Shown piece after piece: positions 23,006 to 32,005 of a stretch of 64,000 nt of DNA (positions are counted from its first letter, which is position 1; the number at the start of each line of letters is the position of its first letter). A program made the translations under genes and the position numbers. The notes beneath the pieces are model-generated. The model did no database searches, had not been told where the DNA came from, and was given only the letters and a program-made list of their open reading frames with translations. Source of the stretch: JAJDXO01 sp965221855 (GTDB lineage: Bacteria; Pseudomonadota; Alphaproteobacteria; Rhodospirillales; UBA2165); assembly GCA_965221855.1 (NCBI GenBank), contig CBDCSV010000002.1:166173-230172 (forward strand), given 5' to 3'.

Positions 23006-24040
23006 ATGCGAGATTTGACAAAGCGAGGTTTTATCGGAGGTCTGCTGCTCACCGGCATGCTGATCGCCGCGCCGTCCGCCGTTCAGGCGCAGGACAAGAT
23101 CTTACGCGCCGACACCGACGCCCAGGGCGCGCCCGGCCACACCATGGTCATCGTCGCCAGCAAGATCTGGAAACGGGAGATCGGCATTTCCGTTCAGGTC
23201 AACGACAGCCAGACCCTGACGCGGTCGGCGTTGAAATTGGGCAGCGGGAAGCTCGAAGTCATGCCGCTGCCGACGACGGTCGCCGGGTTCCTGCAAAAGG
23301 GCTCCCGCATGTATGCCAAGAAGTTCAAGAAGGAAGCGATCGAGGCATCGAAGAACGTCGCCTCCATCCTCGGTTGGCTCGCGGTGACCAGCCACCCCAT
23401 CACCTTCGTCGATTCCGGCATCGAGAAATATGCCGACATCAAGGGCAAGCGGGTATTCACCGGCCCGCCCTCCGGCGGCGCGTCCGTGGCATCGGAAGGC
23501 CTGATCCGGGCCCTGACCGGGTACGAGCCCAACAAGGACTACAAGGCCATCCGCATGCCCTGGGGCGCGGGCCTGCAAGCCATGCTCGACGGCAAGCTGG
23601 ATCTGTTCTTCCGCCCCGCGGGCCTTGGCGCGGCATCGGTCGAGCAGATCGGCCTGAAAAAGAAGTTCATCATCCTGGACGCCGCCACGGGAAATCCGGC
23701 GGGATTGAAGAAGTACACCGCCCCGCCGCACCGGTTCGTGGTCAAGATTCCCCCCGGCACCTACAAATCCCAGGCCAACAACGACCGGACGGTGACGACC
23801 ACGGGCGGCACGTTCAATCTCGGCATCGCCAAAAGCCTGCCCGAGGACATGGTCTACAAGATGACCAAGGCGATCTGGGAAAACCTGGGTGAGATGCAGA
23901 AGACCGCGGTGACGCTGCAGAGCGTGGATCCCAAGCGCCCATTCCTGGGTTCGAACGTCCGCCTGCACGCCGGCGCGGCCAAGTACTACCGCGAGAAGGG
24001 GATTAACATCCCGGCTCACCTCGCTCCGGCCGGAAGCTAG
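23006..24040 (+). CDS. TAXI-family TRAP transporter solute-binding protein
   Basis: A 344-residue periplasmic binding protein. The signal peptide is MRDLTKRGFIGGLLLTGMLI, with cleavage near AVQAQ-D. TAXI-family features include the TD(x)QGAPGH start of the mature domain, ADIKGKRVFTGPPSGGASVASEGLIRAL and GAGLQAMLDGKLDLFFRP. TAXI proteins deliver small organic acids to the fused permease encoded next. An AGGAG binding site precedes ATG 23006. It is divergent from lysR, 82 bases upstream of the permease gene and separated from it by a strong hairpin. Confidence 0.93.
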   Translation: MRDLTKRGFIGGLLLTGMLIAAPSAVQAQDKILRADTDAQGAPGHTMVIVASKIWKREIGISVQVNDSQTLTRSALKLGSGKLEVMPLPTTVAGFLQKGSRMYAKKFKKEAIEASKNVASILGWLAVTSHPITFVDSGIEKYADIKGKRVFTGPPSGGASVASEGLIRALTGYEPNKDYKAIRMPWGAGLQAMLDGKLDLFFRPAGLGAASVEQIGLKKKFIILDAATGNPAGLKKYTAPPHRFVVKIPPGTYKSQANNDRTVTTTGGTFNLGIAKSLPEDMVYKMTKAIWENLGEMQKTAVTLQSVDPKRPFLGSNVRLHAGAAKYYREKGINIPAHLAPAGS

Positions 24041-24053
24041 GCCGAAGCCAATA

Positions 24054-24093
24054 CCGGTTGCCCGGCCGCCCTTCGGGGCGGCCGGGCAACCGG
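24054..24093 (+). terminator. Intercistronic 18-bp stem with UUCG loop
   Basis: CCGGTTGCCCGGCCGCCC (24054-24071) pairs perfectly with its complement at 24076-24093 around a TTCG tetraloop. No T-run follows, so it is more likely a partial attenuator or a 3' end protector that keeps the binding-protein mRNA more abundant than that of the permease. Confidence 0.75.
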
Positions 24094-24122
24094 TCTCAAA
24101 TTAGGAATTGGGGGAATTGGCC

Positions 24123-26072
24123 ATGAATGACGCGGCCGAACGGACGGGCATACGTAATCGTCTGACCCAGTTGGCGGCGCTCATGACGCTGGTCATCGCC
24201 TTTACCGGCATGATCAACTCCGCGCCGGGCTTCTGGATCGTCCCGACCCTCGGTCCGTTTCCCAGCGAGGTCATCCGTCCGATCATCGTCTTCGCAGCCG
24301 TCATGGTGGTGCTGATCCGCTTTCCCGTCTCGGAGCCCCTGGTTCGATGGATGCCGGGCATCAAGCCCCTGGCGTGGCTGGCCGATGTGGCCGTCGCGCT
24401 TCTTTCGGTGTGGGTCTTCTGGGAATATCACCTCGCGGTCACCGAACTGGATGACGGGCTGTTCGTGCTGACCGCCATGCATCCGGTCATTGCGCTCATC
24501 GGCTGCGCCATCTTCATCACCCTCTGCTGGCGGGTCTGGGGCTCGCCGCTTTCCATCTGCGGAATCGTGGTTCTGATCTACTTCTATACCGGCGAATACT
24601 GGCCGTGGATTTTCGAGACCGCGCCCGTCGAGGTGATCGATTCCTCCGAGGACCTTTGGTTCAACTTGAATGACGGGGTGCTCGGCAATCTCATGGGCAT
24701 CCTCATCTTTACCGTCCTGCCCTTCGTCCTGCTGGGGGTCACCCTGCAGCAGACGGGCGGCGGCCGGTCGCTGATCAAGATCGCCTTCCTGTTGACGAAG
24801 AATTTCCGGGGCGGCCCGGCCCATGCCGCGATCGCCGCCTCGGGACTATTCGGCACGGTAACCGGCGGGCCGGTTACCAACGTCGTCGCCACCGGGGTGA
24901 TCACCATTCCGATCATCAAGCGGCGCGGCTTCGATCCCGCCTTCGCCGGCGGGGTCGAGGCGACGGCCTCCAGCGCCGGACAGATCATGCCGCCGATCAT
25001 GGGCGCGGCCGCCCTGGTGATGGCTGATTTCACGGGTATTTCCTACCTCACCATCATCACCGCGGCGGTCGTCCCGGCGCTTTGCTATTACGCCAGTCTG
25101 TTCGTCTCCGTCGTCTTCGAGGCCCGGCGCATCGGCATTGAGGCGGTTCCGGATATGGATCCCAACCTGGCGGTCAACGCCCAGGACTACAAGAACCTCA
25201 TTATGGTTTTCGCCCCGATGGCCGTGGTGATCGCGACCCTGATCATGGGGTTCTCGGCCTCGGGCGCGGGCATGTTCGCCCTTGCGACCCTCATCCCGTT
25301 GAGTTTCTTCAATCCGGAACTACGGAAAGATCCGATCCAAATCCTCCGCGCCCTCAGCCGCGGCGGCCAGACGTTCAGCGAACTGTTGATGGCCATCGGC
25401 GTGGTCGGCGTCATCATCGCCGTTCTCGGCGCCACGGGGCTGCCCAACGATTTCGCCCAGGTGATCAACGACCTGGCCGGCGAGCATCTGTTCGGCGTGC
25501 TGCTGATCGCGGCGCTGGCCGCGCTGATGCTGGCCATGGGGATGCCGACGGTTCCAGCTTACCTCAGCATTATCCTGATCATGGGGCCGTCCCTCCAGAA
25601 TCTCGGCCTGACCGTGCTGGTCGCCCACCTGTTCGTTCTCTATTACGGCGTCGCGTCGTCGATCGTGCCGCCGGTCGCGGTGGCGGCCTATGCGGCGGCC
25701 TCGATTGCCGAATCGCCCCCTCTCAAGACCGCGGTCTATGCGCTCCGGGTCGGCATGGTAAAATTCATCATCCCGTTCATGTTCGCCTATTACCCCGTGC
25801 TCCTACTCGTGCCGGACAGCGGCGTCGAGTTCAATTTCCCCGATTTCGCCTCGGCCCTCATACGGTTCCTGCTGGTGATCTACATGGTCTCCAGCGCGAC
25901 CCTCGGGTTCGACAAGCGGCGCCTGGCCTATTGGGAGATCGGCGGACGCCTCATCCTGGCGTTCTTCGTCCTCCACATCGACCCGGCGCTGCACTGGCCG
26001 GCCTTTGCGGTAAGTTTGGCTTTCGTCGGCTGGCATTATTTCCGTGCGGGGAAGGAGCCACAAACCGCATAG
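24123..26072 (+). CDS. TRAP transporter permease, fused 4TM-12TM
   Basis: A 649-residue polytopic membrane protein joining the small DctQ-like (about residues 15-160) and large DctM-like domains (from about 180 on), the usual arrangement of TAXI-TRAP systems. DctM landmarks: GGGRSLIKIAFLLTKNFRGGPAHAAIAASGLFGTVTGGPVTNV and EATASSAGQIMPPIMGAAALV, repeated later as MGMPTVPAYLSIILIMGP. It imports its ligand with a sodium or proton gradient. ATG 24123 has a GGGGGAA binding site, preferred over TTG 24108. The GST gene follows 44 bases downstream. Confidence 0.94.
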   Translation: MNDAAERTGIRNRLTQLAALMTLVIAFTGMINSAPGFWIVPTLGPFPSEVIRPIIVFAAVMVVLIRFPVSEPLVRWMPGIKPLAWLADVAVALLSVWVFWEYHLAVTELDDGLFVLTAMHPVIALIGCAIFITLCWRVWGSPLSICGIVVLIYFYTGEYWPWIFETAPVEVIDSSEDLWFNLNDGVLGNLMGILIFTVLPFVLLGVTLQQTGGGRSLIKIAFLLTKNFRGGPAHAAIAASGLFGTVTGGPVTNVVATGVITIPIIKRRGFDPAFAGGVEATASSAGQIMPPIMGAAALVMADFTGISYLTIITAAVVPALCYYASLFVSVVFEARRIGIEAVPDMDPNLAVNAQDYKNLIMVFAPMAVVIATLIMGFSASGAGMFALATLIPLSFFNPELRKDPIQILRALSRGGQTFSELLMAIGVVGVIIAVLGATGLPNDFAQVINDLAGEHLFGVLLIAALAALMLAMGMPTVPAYLSIILIMGPSLQNLGLTVLVAHLFVLYYGVASSIVPPVAVAAYAAASIAESPPLKTAVYALRVGMVKFIIPFMFAYYPVLLLVPDSGVEFNFPDFASALIRFLLVIYMVSSATLGFDKRRLAYWEIGGRLILAFFVLHIDPALHWPAFAVSLAFVGWHYFRAGKEPQTA

Positions 26073-26116
26073 TCACCAAGGTGCAATAGGCTTCAATAAA
26101 ATAAGGGTCATCGAAC

Positions 26117-26845
26117 GTGCTAAAGCTTTATCACCGTTGGGGCTCGACCTGCTCGAAACGGGTGCGCATATGCCTCGCCGAAAAGGGTTTGGAATGGGAA
26201 GGCCGCATCATGACGGTGCTGGAAGAGCGCGAAAATTTGGAGCCCTGGTATATCGAGCTCAATCCAAATGGCGTGGTGCCGACCCTCGAACATGATGGCC
26301 GTATCCTCATCGAGTCCTGCGTCATCCTGGAATATCTCGACGACGTCTTTCCGGAAGTGCCGCTGCGTCCCGCCGACCCGTACGACCGCGCGGCCATGCG
26401 CATCTGGCTGGACAAGGCGGAGTTCGTTGCCCACAAGAACGTCAACGTTCTCTCCCACAACAGGCGGCATTCCTGGGCTGCAAGCGGCGTCGACAGGGAC
26501 ACGTGGCTGAGAAACGCCGAGAAATATCCAAAGCTTGAGTACCGGCGGGAGCGTATCCGGCGGTTCCACGAGGGCGTCTCGGAGGAGCAGGAGAATTTCG
26601 CCGAAGCCTGCCTCGCCGAGCTGATGGATGAGATGGAAGCGGCGCTTTCAAAATCGCCCTGGCTCGCCGGAGATGAGTATTCCCTCGCCGATATTTCGAT
26701 CACACCCTATATCCAGCGCTTCGAGGCCAACGAATTGACACGGCTGATTGACTGGACGGTTCGTCCCGCGGTCGGGGAATGGTGGCGGCGCATCACGGCG
26801 CGGCCGTCCTATGAAGAGGGTATGCGGCTCGATTTGGCGAAGTAA
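26117..26845 (+). CDS. Glutathione S-transferase-like protein
   Basis: A 242-residue GST. The N-terminal thioredoxin fold (residues 1-80) has LYHRWGSTCSKRVRICLAEKGLEWEG with a likely catalytic Ser, then NPNGVVPTLEHDGRILIESCVILEYLDD, which holds the cis-Pro and glutathione gamma-glutamyl site. The alpha-helical C-terminal domain follows, with DEYSLADISITPYIQR. The start is GTG 26117, since family similarity begins immediately. It is in line with the TRAP permease and could catalyse a thiol-dependent isomerisation or dechlorination of the transported compound, as with maleylpyruvate isomerase-type GSTs (inference). Confidence 0.88.
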   Translation: MLKLYHRWGSTCSKRVRICLAEKGLEWEGRIMTVLEERENLEPWYIELNPNGVVPTLEHDGRILIESCVILEYLDDVFPEVPLRPADPYDRAAMRIWLDKAEFVAHKNVNVLSHNRRHSWAASGVDRDTWLRNAEKYPKLEYRRERIRRFHEGVSEEQENFAEACLAELMDEMEAALSKSPWLAGDEYSLADISITPYIQRFEANELTRLIDWTVRPAVGEWWRRITARPSYEEGMRLDLAK

Positions 26846-26947
26846 ACTGTCGGTGCGGAGTCGAATTACCATTGCCCGCCGTGCGCATTGACGTTGCCCG
26901 GACGCCCATGATCGTATTGTGATACGTAAAGCCTCAAAGAGGATGAG

Positions 26948-27904
26948 ATGTCCATCGTCGGCGTGGAAAAACTGGTATATGGCTCGGCGGACCTCGCCGC
27001 CGGGATAAAATTTCACAAGGACTGGGGGCTCGACTGCGCCCGGGAGGATGACGACGGGGCCGATTTCGAGCTTGCCGACGGTTCGGTCGTGGAAATCCGG
27101 CCGGCGAACGATCCGGCACTACCGCCCGCCGTGATCGACTGGGCGCCTTGGGGGCACTCCACGGTTCGCGAAGCCGTGTGGGGGGTGGACACCCAGTCGT
27201 CACTCGATCAATTGGCCGCGGCACTGTCCGAGGATAGGGACGTGTCGGTGGACGCGGACGGGGTGGTTCATACGCGGGATGATTTCGGCTACGCCATCGG
27301 TCTCGCGGTCTCGCGGCGAAAACCCGTCGAGACCCCCACGCCCAACCCCAACAACATCGGACATTTCAGCCGGTTCAACGAGCCGGCCCTCGGGTCGCGG
27401 CGCGAGCCGCCTCAGCCCTTGGCGTTCAGTCACCTGGTCTATTGGCTCCCCGACGATCCGAAGCCCTACCGGAGCTTCTATATGGACAAGCTGGGCTTCC
27501 AGCTGACCGACGAGGCCACGGACGGCAGCGCCTTCCTCCGCGCCGACGGCCGGACCGATCACCACAACCTGTTTCTCCAACGGAGCGGGGACGGCTATTC
27601 CGGCTTTCAGCACGTGTCTTATGAATTTCGAGACTTCGACGCAGTGATGATGGCCGGGCTGGCGGTCGAAGCCGAGGGGTGGAAAACCAACGTCGGCCCA
27701 CTGCGCCACAATATCGGCTCGAGCCTGTCCTGGTATGTGTGGAACCCGGCCGGCGGTCTCGCCGAGGCGCTGACCGACCAGGACCAGATCGGCGAGGATT
27801 GGCAGCCCCGTCTCATCGATCCCGGCGATCCGGGATTCTACGGCCACACCTGGGTGGCGCGAAAGGAGCACGCCGGCATCAGGCCCGCCCAATGGGTGGA
27901 TTGA
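26948..27904 (+). CDS. Two-domain VOC (glyoxalase/extradiol dioxygenase-like) protein
   Basis: A 318-residue protein with two vicinal-oxygen-chelate modules (about 1-120 and 138-290). The second has the expected metal-site positions: FSHLVYW, DHHNLFLQ, FQHVSYEFRDFD and WYVWNPAGGLAEALTD. The module order and length recall extradiol ring-cleavage dioxygenases. The first module lacks clear metal ligands, as is usual for their N-terminal half. AGAGGATGAG precedes ATG 26948. It ends the transporter-side gene run and is followed by a strong terminator. Together with FAH, GST and crotonase genes it suggests cleavage of an aromatic or cyclic compound. Confidence 0.82.
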   Translation: MSIVGVEKLVYGSADLAAGIKFHKDWGLDCAREDDDGADFELADGSVVEIRPANDPALPPAVIDWAPWGHSTVREAVWGVDTQSSLDQLAAALSEDRDVSVDADGVVHTRDDFGYAIGLAVSRRKPVETPTPNPNNIGHFSRFNEPALGSRREPPQPLAFSHLVYWLPDDPKPYRSFYMDKLGFQLTDEATDGSAFLRADGRTDHHNLFLQRSGDGYSGFQHVSYEFRDFDAVMMAGLAVEAEGWKTNVGPLRHNIGSSLSWYVWNPAGGLAEALTDQDQIGEDWQPRLIDPGDPGFYGHTWVARKEHAGIRPAQWVD

Positions 27905-27924
27905 TCCGCCGCCGCATCCGGCAA

Positions 27925-27967
27925 AAAACCCCGGCCCTGGTTAATGCGAGGGGCCGGGGTTTTCTTC
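27925..27967. terminator. Bidirectional intrinsic terminator
   Basis: AAAACCCCGGCCC (27925-27937) pairs with GGGCCGGGGTTTT (27951-27963), 13 perfect pairs with A-run and T-run on the two sides. It lies between the convergent VOC and YceI-like genes and can stop both. Confidence 0.9.
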
Positions 27968-27986
27968 GTCCCGATCGACTTGAGGC

Positions 27987-28574
27987 TTACGGCTTGACCG
28001 TGAGCGCTTCGATTCGAATGTCGACCACCGGCGAAATGGCTCGGAGGCCGAACCTCATGCCATAGTCGCCCCGGTTGATCTGGCCGGTGGCGGTAAACCC
28101 GGCATATGTCCTGCCGTTCCGCCGGCTCGCGGCCAAACGGTTGAACGTGACATCCAGGGTGATGGGCTTGGTAACACCCAGAAGGGTCAGATTGCCCGTC
28201 ATCTTGCCGGACTTGTCGCCCGTCTTGGTGATGCCGGTGCTCTCGAAGGTTATCTCGGGAAATTCCTTCGCGTTGAAGAAGTCGGGATTGCGCAGGTGCC
28301 TGTCGCGGGCGGCGAAACCCGTATTGACGCTCTCGGCCATGATCTTCGCCGTGACCTTGGATTTGGAGACGTCCGCCTGGTCGAACATCACCTCGCTGTC
28401 GAATTTCTCGAACCAGCCGTTGATCTTCGTCCAGCCGCCCCGGTCGATGGAGAAAAGGATCTGGGTGTGCGGCTTGTCGAGAACGAATTTTTCCGCGGCA
28501 ACCGAGGGTGCGGAGATGACGAAGGCCGGCAAAGCGAACGCCGCCGCCGCGATAATGGTTGTGGATTTGCGCAT
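27987..28574 (-). CDS. YceI-family periplasmic protein
   Basis: A 195-residue protein. The signal peptide is MRKSTTIIAAAAFALPAFVI, with cleavage after APSVAA. The lipocalin-like YceI domain follows, with FVLDKPHTQILFSIDRGG, DVSKSKVTAKIMAESVNTGFAARDRHLRNPDFFNAKEFPEI, VTKPITLDVTFNR and GDYGMRFGL. YceI proteins bind isoprenoid or other amphipathic lipids. It lies downstream of, and 40 bases from, a membrane protein gene on the same strand. Confidence 0.93.
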   Translation of the reverse strand: MRKSTTIIAAAAFALPAFVISAPSVAAEKFVLDKPHTQILFSIDRGGWTKINGWFEKFDSEVMFDQADVSKSKVTAKIMAESVNTGFAARDRHLRNPDFFNAKEFPEITFESTGITKTGDKSGKMTGNLTLLGVTKPITLDVTFNRLAASRRNGRTYAGFTATGQINRGDYGMRFGLRAISPVVDIRIEALTVKP

Positions 28575-28614
28575 GTGCTATCTCCCGTGATTAAACGTCG
28601 TGATCAAAATTGGA

Positions 28615-29451
28615 TTAACTTCCGCTGCCCGGCGCGAAGGCGATTGCGACACCGATTGCCACCGGCACAATGCCGAGGGCACCTATAACCAAGGGGCCGA
28701 TCGCCGGTCTATTCACAATTCCGGTATTGCGTAAGGTGAGCGGCGCCAAAAAGACCAGCGCCATCAAGGCAAGCGCAATTCGGCTGGTCTCGGTGAACAG
28801 GACGGCGGTGGTGAAGATGGCGACGTAGGCGCCGCCGGCGCCCATCAGCGCGGCGGCTCCAAAGGGAATTCGCGGCTTCGGCCAATTCCACAGCAGAAAC
28901 CCGCCGGTGGCGGCGGCAAGGATGCCCAGCACCTGGGCGGTCGAGGCGGCCCCGCCCATGAACGCAATCGCCGCGGTGCCGATGGAGGCGGCAAGAACCG
29001 TGACGGCTGCGACCGGCGGGCCCTCCCGGTGGGCGTGCAGCCGGTGAAGGATGATCACACCGGCGGCAAAGACGGCCGCCAGGGTCGCCGGGTCGGCGGC
29101 GCCGAAACCGGCGAGCCGGCGCCAGCCGATCCAGCCGACGATGACCGCAGGCCACACGACAACCGCCGCGGCGCGGAACGTTTCGGCGCGGAGCGCGTCG
29201 AGCGCCAGACCGATCACGACACCGAAGAGAACGATGTAGGGGAGCTTCTGGCCCGAACTGCGGGGCGGAAAGTCGGGCCAGGACTGAACCGCCGCGAATG
29301 ATACCAGGAATGCTATGGCGATCGCGCCGCCCGCGACGGCGCGCCCGGCATCGGCGCCGAGGGCAAACCGCAGGATGCCGGTTACGACGATTGCCGCGGC
29401 CAGGGGCAGGCCGACACCCCGGATCAGGGTTTGTACGATGATTTCTTCCAA
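28615..29451 (-). CDS. Polytopic membrane protein, unknown function
   Basis: A 278-residue hydrophobic protein with about nine membrane spans rich in Ala, Gly and Val. There are short loops and few charged residues, apart from QSWPDFPPRSSGQKLPY after the second span and HRLHAHREG near the middle. The best start is TTG 29451, preceded by GGGGGAA; an upstream frame to 29610 is not membrane-like. No family is recognised. It may be co-transcribed with the YceI-like gene. Confidence 0.6.
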   Translation of the reverse strand: MEEIIVQTLIRGVGLPLAAAIVVTGILRFALGADAGRAVAGGAIAIAFLVSFAAVQSWPDFPPRSSGQKLPYIVLFGVVIGLALDALRAETFRAAAVVVWPAVIVGWIGWRRLAGFGAADPATLAAVFAAGVIILHRLHAHREGPPVAAVTVLAASIGTAAIAFMGGAASTAQVLGILAAATGGFLLWNWPKPRIPFGAAALMGAGGAYVAIFTTAVLFTETSRIALALMALVFLAPLTLRNTGIVNRPAIGPLVIGALGIVPVAIGVAIAFAPGSGS

Positions 29452-29606
29452 GATTCCCCCGAATTCACATTGCCGCCATAGCCGTCTCGGTTTTCGCGGG
29501 CATTCATCACGCTGGCCGATGCAACAATTCGCACATACCGCGTTCGCCGTCACCCTGCTAACAACGGACCTCTTCGTCCATTCCGTCTCCGCCCATATGA
29601 TGCCCG

Positions 29607-30797
29607 TCATCGCCTGGTCAGATTCCGGATCAGCGTCACCCGTATGAGCAGCGCCGAGGTTCCGGCGAAGGCGATGCCGGCCGCCAGCGGCACCGGGGTG
29701 CCGTCCGCCAATGCGCCGATAATCACCGCCGTAAGGGCGCCCACGCCCTGCCGGATAAACCCGAGCAGCGACGATGCCGCGCCGGCCATGTCCCGGAACG
29801 GGGTCATGGCGCCGGCGGCCGACTGCGGATTTACCGCCGAGTCGGCGAATTTATAAATCCCGTACAGCACGATGATGACGATCGGCGTGGCGCTGTCCAG
29901 CAGGGCGGCGGCCAGGAGCGCGAGCCCCGACGAGCAGGTCACGACGGTTCCGGCCAGGATCACCCGGTCGATACCGAGCCGCGTTACCATGCGCCCGCCC
30001 GCCAACGAGCCCAACATGCCCGAGGTCATGATCGCGGCGAAGCCGATGGCGAAGTAGCGCGTGCTCTCATCGTAAGTGTTGATGATGACGTCGGCGGAGG
30101 TGGCGAGGAACGAATAGAGCGCGCTGGCCGCCAGGCTGTGACACAGCATGTAGGCGAGAAACGTCCGGTCGGAGAGGATTTCGCCGAAATTGACCGCCAT
30201 CTTGACCGGACGGATGGCGTCGTGATCGGGGGTCGGCAGGGTTTCCCTGAGGCCAAGCCACACGGCCAGAAAAAGGGCGCCGGACACGACGGCCATGTAG
30301 AGGAAAATGGATTCCCAGCCGAAGAGAATGAGCAGTTCGCTGCCGATCAACGGCCCGACGATGGGCATCGCGCCGACGACGGCGAACATGTAACCCATGA
30401 GCTTGCCGGCCTGTTCCCGCTCGAAGAGGTCGCGGACGATCGCAGTGGCGATCACCCGGCCCGATGCGGCGGCGACGCCGTGCAGGGTTCTGAGCAGCGC
30501 CAGCACCGTGATCGTCGTTGCGAAGGCGGACGCGATGGAGGCCGCGACATAGATGACGAGGCCGATCATCAGCATGGGCCGCCGGCCGAAGCGGTCGGCC
30601 AGCGGGCCGAAGATGACCTGGCCGACGGCGGTGCCGAGCGTGTAGAGCCCCAGGGTAATGCCGACCGTGCCGGGATCGACGGCGAGGTCCTTGGCGATCT
30701 CCGGCATGGCGGGAATGAACGCGTCGATGGCCAACGGGTTGAGCGAGCTGACGCCGCCGATCAACAGCACGAAAAGGAAGTATTTGATGCCGGTCAC
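29607..30797 (-). CDS. Bcr/CflA-type MFS drug transporter
   Basis: A 396-residue, 12-span MFS protein. The motif A variant GPLADRFGRRPMLMIGL lies after the second span, and the Bcr/CflA-type PLAIDAFIPAMPEIAKDL lies in the first span. RALHGVAAASGRVIATAIVRDLFER (here RTLHG) is typical of span 4. The GTG start at 30797 overlaps the stop of the preceding gene by 4 bases (GTGA), indicating translational coupling. It is the last of three consecutive paralogues. Confidence 0.88.
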   Translation of the reverse strand: MTGIKYFLFVLLIGGVSSLNPLAIDAFIPAMPEIAKDLAVDPGTVGITLGLYTLGTAVGQVIFGPLADRFGRRPMLMIGLVIYVAASIASAFATTITVLALLRTLHGVAAASGRVIATAIVRDLFEREQAGKLMGYMFAVVGAMPIVGPLIGSELLILFGWESIFLYMAVVSGALFLAVWLGLRETLPTPDHDAIRPVKMAVNFGEILSDRTFLAYMLCHSLAASALYSFLATSADVIINTYDESTRYFAIGFAAIMTSGMLGSLAGGRMVTRLGIDRVILAGTVVTCSSGLALLAAALLDSATPIVIIVLYGIYKFADSAVNPQSAAGAMTPFRDMAGAASSLLGFIRQGVGALTAVIIGALADGTPVPLAAGIAFAGTSALLIRVTLIRNLTRR

Positions 30798-32002
30798 GTC
30801 CGGGAACGTCTGCGCAAGTTGGGGACGATACCCAGGAAGAATACCACGCTGCAAAGCGTGCCCGCTGCGGCGAGCGCGACGCCGACCGGGACGGCGTCCG
30901 TATTCGGGAATGTGTTCAGGGTAACGCTGACGGCGGACGCGAACACGGCGTTGACAAATCCCATAATCGATGAGGCGAGGCCCGCCGTCGCCGGAAACGG
31001 CTGCAGGCCGGCCGCCTGCGCTTGCGGAAGGATCAGCGCCATGCCCACAATATAAACCGCCATCGAACCCACCACGGCGGCAACCGTGTCCACGTCATTG
31101 AGGGCAAATCCCGCCATCATGGCGCCGCCGATAAGGCTGAGAACCGAGCCGAGGCCGATCAAGGGAGGAAGCCCGAACCGGGTCACCACACGGCCGCAAA
31201 TGAACGTGGCGGTGGCAAAGGAAGCGCTGATCACCGAAAAGAGCAGGCCGAAGTTGCCCTCGCCGACCCCGAAGGATCCGATCAGGATCGTCGGCGATGT
31301 GGAGAGATAGGCGACGAACCCGGAGAGAGAGAGGCTGGTCATCGCGGTCTGCAAAATAAATGTCCGGTTGCGGCAGATCTCGACCGTGTTGGCCCATAGC
31401 GAGGCGGGATCGAGGGCGTGGGCGTCTCGCTGGGCGATGGTCTCGCGGAACCCGAAGACAAAGATCAAAACGACCATCAGGCCAAACCCCGCCATGACCA
31501 TGAAGGAGACCGGCCAGGGTACCAGCTGGGCGAGGTGTCCGCCGACGGTCGGGAAAATGATGGCGCCGATGGCGCTCACGCCCATGATGCCGGACATGGC
31601 GCGCGCCAACTGCTCCCGCTCATAGAGATCGCGGGCGACCGAATTGGCCAGCACCCGCCCGCCCGACGTCGCTATCCCTTGAACAAACCGCCAAAGGATC
31701 AGGGCTTCGACCGAGCCGGCATTGGCGGCCGCGAAAGCCGAGATGGTGTAAAGGCCCAGGATGGCCATGATGATCGGTTTGCGGCCAAAACGGTCCGACA
31801 GCGCGCCATGAAACAGTAGGCCCGCGGCGCTCCCCAGCATGAACGCCGGCACCGATTGGGCCACCGTGTTCGGATCGCTTTGCAGACCGTCGGCGATCTT
31901 GGGAATAAACGCCACGAACATGTCCACGCCGACCGGGCCCAGCATGCTGAGAATGCCGAGAATGGCTGTCATGAAGAGAACGCTGCGGGCCGGGGACGTC
32001 AT
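30794..32002 (-). CDS. Bcr/CflA-type MFS drug transporter
   Basis: A 402-residue, 12-span MFS protein. It has GPVGVDMFVAFIPKIADGL in span 1, GALSDRFGRKPIIMAILGL as motif A, and RFVQGIATSGGRVLANSVARDLYER in span 4. It is the middle member of the three-gene run, 3 bases after the first gene and overlapping the third by 4 bases. The three proteins differ enough that the duplication is not recent. Confidence 0.9.
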   Translation of the reverse strand: MTSPARSVLFMTAILGILSMLGPVGVDMFVAFIPKIADGLQSDPNTVAQSVPAFMLGSAAGLLFHGALSDRFGRKPIIMAILGLYTISAFAAANAGSVEALILWRFVQGIATSGGRVLANSVARDLYEREQLARAMSGIMGVSAIGAIIFPTVGGHLAQLVPWPVSFMVMAGFGLMVVLIFVFGFRETIAQRDAHALDPASLWANTVEICRNRTFILQTAMTSLSLSGFVAYLSTSPTILIGSFGVGEGNFGLLFSVISASFATATFICGRVVTRFGLPPLIGLGSVLSLIGGAMMAGFALNDVDTVAAVVGSMAVYIVGMALILPQAQAAGLQPFPATAGLASSIMGFVNAVFASAVSVTLNTFPNTDAVPVGVALAAAGTLCSVVFFLGIVPNLRRRSRT

Positions 32003-32005
32003 GTT

